64,000 nucleotides of DNA from Schizochytrium sp. TIO01. Its lineage: Eukaryota > Sar > Bigyra > Thraustochytrida > Thraustochytriidae. Positions 58,618 through 64,000 of this stretch are shown here, one piece after another. The notes under the pieces were generated by a model. It had not been told where the DNA came from. It searched no databases and was given only the letters and a program-made list of their open reading frames with translations. The stretch spans positions 1,749,148-1,813,147 of the forward strand of contig SMSO01000014.1 in NCBI GenBank assembly GCA_004764695.1, read 5' to 3'. The position numbers and the translations under genes are program-made. How positions within the stretch are numbered: position 1 is the stretch's first letter; every line of letters begins with the position of its first letter.

Positions 58618-60756
58618 ATGACGACCGCGTCACCGATGTGGACTATTCGCGTGAAGCAACTTAACTCCGAGTCTGCCAGCCCTGTACAACTCTCTTCAAC
58701 AAGCTCGGTGCCAGACTTAAAGTCAAGCATTCATGAAAAATTAGGCGTGGCGGTTGATCGTCAGAGGCTTATCTTCAGAGGTCGTGTGCTCAAGAACGAC
58801 GAATCGCTCGCATCATGCTCTCTAGAAGATGGTGTGACTATCCATCTTGTGGAGAGAAGTCAAGATGCCCCCCCATTACCTCCAGGTGCTGTTCAAGACA
58901 GTAGTAATGGCCAAAGAGACAACTCTCGATCTTCAAGTCAAAGTTCTGCTCGCAACGGCACCGCAACCCGTCCAAACGTAACTCGTCGAAACGCACTGAA
59001 TTCAATGTATTCTGCAATGTCACATTTTTCAGCTGCAGGAGCAGGACCCATTCCACATATCGCTATTATGGGCCTTGAAGTCGGCCCTGGCCTTCATGAT
59101 GTTGTTTCAAACCTCTTCAACCCTCAGCTGGACGGTTTTGGGGACAGCCTTTTTTCAGCTGAGCGACCAGTAGACCAATCTCGCAGTAATTCAGAAAGTA
59201 ACTCTCCTCCACCTATCTCACCGCTGAGATTCGGAGGTCAAGGAAGTTCGTCTCGCAGCAGTGTCAACTTGCCTGCGTTTCAGAACACTCGTGAACAGGA
59301 GAGAGATATAAGAATATTGCGGCATCGTGCACTTCGTTTACATCACATGGCACATCAGATGCAATCAGACGTAGCTCGTGTTGGTAACTTCAGTATTGAC
59401 GGTGAGCGTTTGATTGGTCGTGCTGTTTTAAATGAGTTACTGACTGAGACCCGACGTGCACTCCATCCACTTCTCACCTCTCGAACGAGCACAGATGGAA
59501 TTCAGAGAGGCCAGCTATTGCTACAAGTAACTGCCGGTATTTCACAGCTTACCAAACTTCAAGATCAACTCTTGCAACCTCCGCGTCTTGGTCAACGGAT
59601 TTCTGCCTCATCTGCCTCGCCTGCAGCATCTGCAGCATTTGCAACACCTGCAACGCCTGCGCAGCCGACTATGCAAGCAGCAGGCTCACAATCTTCCAAC
59701 CCACCCCAACTGCCGAGCCGTATGTCTATACCACTTCCTTTGCCCTATGATTTCCCTTCAATTTCTTCCGTACTACGTCGACCTATTAGTGAAGGGAACA
59801 GAATTAGCAGCAGTAGAACCAGGGACATCGACAGCGACAACTCTGGTAATACCAATAATTCCGCCTCAATTTCTACTGCTACTTCACAAACTTCTCGTAG
59901 ACGTAGTTTGTCATTGAGCTCTTCTACAGTGCGTCAAGCATCTGCTTCTAGCCGCAGAACTCGTACAAGCGCTCGTAACACCGTATTCAGTGATGACAAT
60001 AGCAACATTAACAACAGTAGAAACGCTGACCCGGGTGATGGGAATCCTGAAGAAGGCAGCTCTACTAGTTCATCATCACATTTTTTCCCAAGATTTGGGG
60101 AAGCTGGAATCCCGCCAGGGTTCTCCCTAGTTGGCAGTCCTCAGATTTTGACAAACTTCTTCCTTTCTATGGCCGATGTGGATACCCCTTCTTTTCCTTT
60201 GCGAAGTCGGCAAACTTCTACAACTAGTTCTTCTACAACTAGAACGCAGCGAGAATCTGTTCCACCTACCCCTGATTTAGCCTCGCGCATTGCTTCACGT
60301 CGAAGCGCAAGTCGCAGCTCAAGTTCTCAGCGCACTAGCGCTACGGTTCCATCGTCAGGAGCAGTAGCTCGTGGTAAAAAACGTGAACGTGTTTCATCTG
60401 AGGAAGACTCTGCCGTACCAACTGCACAGTCTTCTTCGTCAACGTCAGAGCTTTGCCCAGGTGCTGGTGAAAGTGTAAATTCACAAAGTAGAGGCGAACT
60501 TACTGCAAATGGTGCAGGTAGCACCGCACAACCTGTGACTAATAGTAATAGTAGCATCAATAGTAGTAGCAGTAGCAGCAACAGCAACAGCAGAGTCGCT
60601 CCTGGTTCTGACGCAAATTTATCTACATCTGAGACCAACAGAGACAACATCGCAAACAGGGGGAAAGTCGACGATGTTTCGCAAGTTTCCTCTGGTGATA
60701 GTACCACGACTAGAGAGCGGAAACGGCGCACTTTGAAACATAGACCGTCAACGTAA
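58618..60756 (+). CDS. BAG6 (BAT3/Scythe)-like ubiquitin-like domain protein
   Basis: 712 residues from ATG at 58618. Residues 8-80 are a ubiquitin-like domain; its second half (RQRLIFRGRVLKNDESLASC, then GVTIHLVER) follows BAG6 closely, including the L-P-x-GA just after. A helical block at about 222-323 (ILRHRALRLHHMAHQMQSDV, GRAVLNELLTETRRALHPLL) sits where BAG6 has its DUF3538 region. The rest is Ser/Asn/Thr-rich and disordered, with runs of Ser and Asn, and it ends in a basic tail (RERKRRTLKHRPST) that could be a nuclear localisation signal. BAG6 holds hydrophobic clients for tail-anchored targeting or degradation together with GET4 and UBL4A. A GET4 gene is the next, convergent neighbour. 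No clear BAG domain is visible at the C-terminus, and the protein is shorter than human BAG6 (about 1130), so other UBL proteins remain possible. Confidence 0.75.
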   Translation: MTTASPMWTIRVKQLNSESASPVQLSSTSSVPDLKSSIHEKLGVAVDRQRLIFRGRVLKNDESLASCSLEDGVTIHLVERSQDAPPLPPGAVQDSSNGQRDNSRSSSQSSARNGTATRPNVTRRNALNSMYSAMSHFSAAGAGPIPHIAIMGLEVGPGLHDVVSNLFNPQLDGFGDSLFSAERPVDQSRSNSESNSPPPISPLRFGGQGSSSRSSVNLPAFQNTREQERDIRILRHRALRLHHMAHQMQSDVARVGNFSIDGERLIGRAVLNELLTETRRALHPLLTSRTSTDGIQRGQLLLQVTAGISQLTKLQDQLLQPPRLGQRISASSASPAASAAFATPATPAQPTMQAAGSQSSNPPQLPSRMSIPLPLPYDFPSISSVLRRPISEGNRISSSRTRDIDSDNSGNTNNSASISTATSQTSRRRSLSLSSSTVRQASASSRRTRTSARNTVFSDDNSNINNSRNADPGDGNPEEGSSTSSSSHFFPRFGEAGIPPGFSLVGSPQILTNFFLSMADVDTPSFPLRSRQTSTTSSSTTRTQRESVPPTPDLASRIASRRSASRSSSSQRTSATVPSSGAVARGKKRERVSSEEDSAVPTAQSSSSTSELCPGAGESVNSQSRGELTANGAGSTAQPVTNSNSSINSSSSSSNSNSRVAPGSDANLSTSETNRDNIANRGKVDDVSQVSSGDSTTTRERKRRTLKHRPST

Positions 60757-61028
60757 ACAGGAAATATCAGTGAAAGCGAACATACTTGCACAATCAGTTG
60801 GGTTATACATGAGGATTTATCATAAAACTCTATTTCATATCCTCTGACAGTAAACTGATGCACTACAGTTGCAATGCTCTTCAGAAGCTAGAAATCAAGA
60901 TTCTTGATAGTCTTGGATTGAATTTTATATTTTGTTTACATCTTGTCTAGCAAGAATTAAGCTTAATTTGATGTTTGAAAATGGGAGATAGTATGTATGA
61001 ATTTTGATTATATTATATCAGCTTTTAA
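60757..61028. other. Convergent 3' spacer
   Basis: 272 AT-rich bases between the stop codons of the BAG6-like gene and GET4. Confidence 0.6.
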
Positions 61029-62288
61029 TTATGCACCAAATCCTTGAAGCATACTATCAATGAGTGCCTGGAAGCCCTTCTTCTGTGCCTTGATGCCAAA
61101 GTAAATTTCGCTGATGCGATCCAAGTACATTTGGAAATTTTGATCACGTTGGATTGACGGCTGGTACTTCTCGCAGAGCATCTTAAACAGAGGGTAGGCG
61201 TCGCGCTCGACAGCTTTGAGCAGAAACTTGACAAAGTGGGCAAGGGGAGTTTCTTTGAGAGGCTCCTTCTTCAAAATAAGTAGCTTCACGAAGGTCTCGT
61301 ACAGAATATTGGCATCTTTAAGGTTCTCAAGTGCCAAGAGCTGGAGTACTGCGCGTGCCAAGAAAAGATCTCGCTCACCCTTGTAACCAAGAGATGACCA
61401 TTGGTAAAGAAAGGTAGCAAACTCCTGAGGCTGCCGAGCGTGGAGAAAATGGGTAGCAGCACCAGAGACGTCGCCCATGCGAATCTTAGCGCCGGCAGCA
61501 AGACGGTGAAGTTCAGGGTCACCCTTTTCGAACTTTCCACAGTGCTTGAGCGTAGACCATACGATGCACGCCTTTAGGAAACGAGCTTGGTTTTTCGCGG
61601 CTTCCTTGCTGGCAGTGACGGTCTCAAATGCCTTAGCGACATCCATGACCACAGCTTTAGCATCGTCATCCTGCTCAATCTTGGCTGCTTCCAAAGTCTC
61701 TACAAGAAGCAGTGCGAGTTCTGTGCCTGCAGTCAAATGTTGCTTCTTCAGCAGGACGATACTGCCTGATCTGCAAAAGTCCACGGCTGCTGCAAAATCC
61801 TCTTTTTTGTTGGCCCGAGCATGGAATGTCTTGTAGGTCTGTAGAGCTCCATAGGGATCTTCATCCTCCTCCACACTATTTAGATTCCGTACCAGGCAGT
61901 CCACGTAGCCATTCCACATGCGGTTGAGATCATGAAATGTTTATAAGTTGTGTCATCCACACCGCATTCGTGTATCAATCAACAAGAACAATTCATCGCA
62001 CGCAGGTATGAAGGATGTTATGTTGTTCCTTCTTAAAGTTAGTTATCTCTATTTGTTAATATTTGAGATGAGCAGAAGTCCAGCACGCTTCGGATGTGGC
62101 TTTCGAAAGGATGACGTTATTCTCGTCACTTTCTTCAATGGTATGCTACCTCATGGAAAACAGGCCACTGCTCAACTCCTAAAGAGAGGTCGCCAGAAGG
62201 CGCCTCTGTGCTGCTACAGAACCTACCGCTGCTCAAGGCGGCGCGCTTTGTCGCCTGCAGCGCCCACGAAGCGGTTAGACTCGCTCAT
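61029..62288 (-). CDS. GET4: GET4/TRC35, tail-anchored protein targeting factor (one intron)
   Basis: Two exons: 62288-62227 and 61875-61029, about 302 residues, close to yeast (312) and human (327) GET4. GET4 is a cytosolic alpha-solenoid that bridges Sgt2/BAG6 and the GET3 ATPase and hands tail-anchored proteins to the ER route. The body reads as GET4 throughout: EDPYGALQTYKTFHARANKKEDF, AGTELALLLVETLEAAKIE, ATHFLHARQPQEFATFLYQW, DLFLARAVLQLLALEN, then LCEKYQPSIQRDQNFQMYLD and ISEIYFG at the end. An uninterrupted frame begins at ATG 61919, but its first 15 residues match nothing. Splicing the exon with KARRLEQR to VEEDEDPYGA gives the expected amino-terminal helix. The GTAGGT donor and TAG acceptor keep the frame. 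Convergent with the BAG6-like gene. Confidence 0.88.
61876..62226 (-). other. Candidate 351-base intron in GET4
   Basis: The donor GTAGGT at 62226 follows codon fragment CG; the acceptor AAATAG ends at 61876, and the next T completes CGT (Arg). The frame is kept, and the joined protein gains the family's first helix. If this is wrong, translation starts at 61919. Confidence 0.7.
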
Positions 62289-62984
62289 GGTGCTTGCAAC
62301 AAAGTCTTCTTGAATTGCCACGGCATCACAAAACGAGAGAAGAATAATACTTTAAGATCGATTGATCATTTACTATACATTTAAATAGGACCAGGTAAGG
62401 CTTATCACACTTCTACTATTTACGGTAGGTACTTCGAACAAACCCGCATCACAATCTTGAGTGCTATGATTTAATGTAAGTAGGTAAGGGTGATGAAGAT
62501 GAAGCGGGATCTAGAATTCTGCGTTGATTTCTAGTGCTTAGAAATAAGGATAGGCATCTGTGAACTTCCCATGAATTAGAAGTAGGTGTGTTTGCATCAG
62601 TTGGAATACATTGCAGAATATAGTGCAAGAAGGCCGCACATGTGAGATATATAATACTAGACAGTAAACATTTTTGCGAATTAACGAAGAAGACAGGTCT
62701 TGTTGCTTGCATATGGCAAAAAATTAATAGTTCATCAAGGGGTCTTCCATTTGTATACTTGCTTGTAATTTTACTTCCATCTGTAGAGGCGCAGAATAGC
62801 ACTAACTTGGGTCTGCTATGCTGCAAGGAAACAAATGTAATTTCACTCAACCAATAAGATGTTCCAAATTGAGGTACACAGAGGGCGTACTAGTATCAAT
62901 CTCCTCTTGGACTCATATTGGTTCTTTGACTTTCAGGAAGTCAATCAGTTGATGGGTTATTTTATTTGGTGGCTTGCTTTAGAT
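62289..62984. other. Spacer between tandem genes
   Basis: About 700 AT-rich bases between the 3' end of the acyltransferase gene and the proposed GET4 start, both leftward. No supportable ORF. Confidence 0.55.
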
Positions 62985-64000
62985 TTAAGACTCGACCACA
63001 TGAGCCGGGACCTGCGAGAGAATGCCACCCTCAATGATGCGTTGGGTTTCTGCGAGCATAGAGTCACTGTCTTCAAAATCCTCAACGTAAAGGGGCTTGT
63101 GAATGTGGATTAGAACTGGTGCGTCTTCACTGCGCTCTAACCAGGTCTCACCGTGGCGGGCAGGCATGAGCTTGCCAGTTCCGCTAATGGAAATAGGAAC
63201 AATAGGCACATGGGCTTCCTTGGCAATAACGAAAGCCCCGCGCTTGAAGGGTTGCACTAGGCCGTCTCTTGAGCGCGTGCCTTCAGCAAATAGATATACA
63301 GAAACGCCGGCCTGCAGCTTTTGCACGCATGCGTCAACGACCGAGCCGCGGCTCTGACGATTACCACGACGTACTCCCACGTGGCCAATGAGACCCATGA
63401 CCCAGCCCACCAGAGGGATGTAAAATATCTCCTCCTTGCTCACAAAGCGGATTGGAAATGGCAAGCACAGCAAAGCATAAATATCAGTCCAGCTTTGGTG
63501 ATTTGACACATACACCACAGCAACATCCCCTTCTGTAAGGTGTTTAATGCGCTCTATGCCCTCAAATTGTGGTTTAAAGAAAGGATAAATTGTCATCTTG
63601 GCCCACGTGCGTTGAACTTCATCTAAAAACGCACGTCTCTGTGGATCCAGTATTACTACGAAAGGGTACGCTGCCAGCAAAAACATAGACAACGGAATAG
63701 CAGTGAACCCGGTCCATGCGAAAAACGCATGAGCTCGTACCACCTGTTCTGGATGGCCTACTGCCCAGTGGTACCCTGCAGCAAGCGTTAGCGTTGTAGG
63801 AATTAGCGAAAGACCCAGATAAGTATACTTCGTGGTTTTCCACAGAATGTTGAGGCCTCTTTTGGGCCAGTGCGTCCAAGTTCGCTGTTCATTTCCCCCC
63901 GCCACACTAGTCAACAGCCTCCTCGATCCCAAAAGACCTGCAGACGCCGACCAGGGTTCTCGTAAGGAGGGGGCTAAGCCCACCCTTCGAACCGAAGCTC
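62985..64000 (-). CDS. 1-acyl-sn-glycerol-3-phosphate acyltransferase (N-terminus beyond window)
   Basis: The frame is open from the right edge to its stop at 62985, about 338 codons; there is no ATG before the conserved domain, so the start lies outside the window. PlsC-family enzymes acylate lysophosphatidic acid to phosphatidic acid in membrane lipid and triacylglycerol synthesis. Motif I is NHQSWTD (NHx4D), with FVSKEEIFYIPLVGWVMGLIGHVGVRR next, motif III is FAEGTRSRDG, followed by FKRGAFVIAKEAHVPIVPISISGTG, the usual phosphate-binding and motif IV region. Two hydrophobic segments precede motif I (LGLSLIPTTLTLAAGY and AFFAWTGFTAIPLSMFLLAAY). The visible amino-terminal stretch is Arg/Ser/Ala-rich (ASVRRVGLAPSLREPWSASA), possibly an organelle transit peptide. 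Good length and motifs for an active enzyme; the acyl preference cannot be read. Confidence 0.93.
   Translation of the reverse strand, partial: ASVRRVGLAPSLREPWSASAGLLGSRRLLTSVAGGNEQRTWTHWPKRGLNILWKTTKYTYLGLSLIPTTLTLAAGYHWAVGHPEQVVRAHAFFAWTGFTAIPLSMFLLAAYPFVVILDPQRRAFLDEVQRTWAKMTIYPFFKPQFEGIERIKHLTEGDVAVVYVSNHQSWTDIYALLCLPFPIRFVSKEEIFYIPLVGWVMGLIGHVGVRRGNRQSRGSVVDACVQKLQAGVSVYLFAEGTRSRDGLVQPFKRGAFVIAKEAHVPIVPISISGTGKLMPARHGETWLERSEDAPVLIHIHKPLYVEDFEDSDSMLAETQRIIEGGILSQVPAHVVES

Noticed and set aside
61029-61919. GET4 as a single exon starting at 61919
   Set aside because: The first 15 residues match nothing in GET4, while the spliced model with a GTAGGT donor restores the family's N-terminal helix. 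Kept as an alternative.

Overview
This window looks like a piece of nuclear chromosome from an intron-poor, unicellular eukaryote. Long uninterrupted reading frames encode typical eukaryotic proteins: chromatin assembly factor CAF-1, a WASH-complex FAM21 subunit, GET4, a BAG6-like ubiquitin-like protein, mitochondrial electron-transfer flavoprotein beta and a mitochondrial dehydrogenase kinase. The few introns I can argue for are short. The gene set, the abundance of Ser/Asp/Glu-rich disordered segments and the domain mixtures (a TRPP-type channel with ankyrin, RyR and UBR modules; a prolyl hydroxylase with a small Cys/His tail) suggest a stramenopile, possibly a labyrinthulomycete (thraustochytrid). 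That placement is inference and was not tested by any search.

Layout. 1-5503 (-): C2CD5/CDP138 orthologue, C-terminus cut by the window edge. 6930-8505 (+): secreted two-repeat polyQ protein with a frame break. 9053-11506 (-): MT-A70 (METTL14-like) protein. 12816-13088 (-): small membrane protein. 13193-16747 (+): CAF-1 large subunit. 17256-25899 (-): giant helical-repeat protein (Furry/Mor2-like, tentative) ending in an RGS-like domain. 25900-29008: gene-poor spacer with palindromes. 29009-35335 (+): nicotinamidase-ankyrin-UBR-RyR-TRPP channel fusion. 35532-37448 (-): FAM21/WASHC2. 38302-39060 (-): ETF beta. 39061-50333: an 11 kb stretch with no recognisable gene, rich in microsatellites and with one GC-rich island. 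50334-51680 (+): mitochondrial BCKDK/PDK-type kinase. 51925-55296 (-): PDZ-LRR protein. 55720-56844 (-): prolyl 4-hydroxylase-type dioxygenase. 58618-60756 (+): BAG6-like UBL protein. 61029-62288 (-): GET4 with one intron. 62985-64000 (-): 1-acylglycerol-3-phosphate acyltransferase, N-terminus cut by the window edge.

Genes that may work together. BAG6 and GET4 are partners in tail-anchored protein targeting and quality control, and here they are convergent neighbours 272 bases apart. BCKDK controls branched-chain amino-acid oxidation, whose acyl-CoA dehydrogenase steps feed electrons to ETF; those two genes flank the gene-poor block. The most unusual object is the 2108-residue channel fusion: its amino-terminal nicotinamidase-like domain keeps the metal site and the nucleophilic cysteine but has alanine where the catalytic lysine is expected, so it may be a sensor and not an enzyme.

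I found no tRNA, rRNA, CRISPR array or intact transposon by eye.
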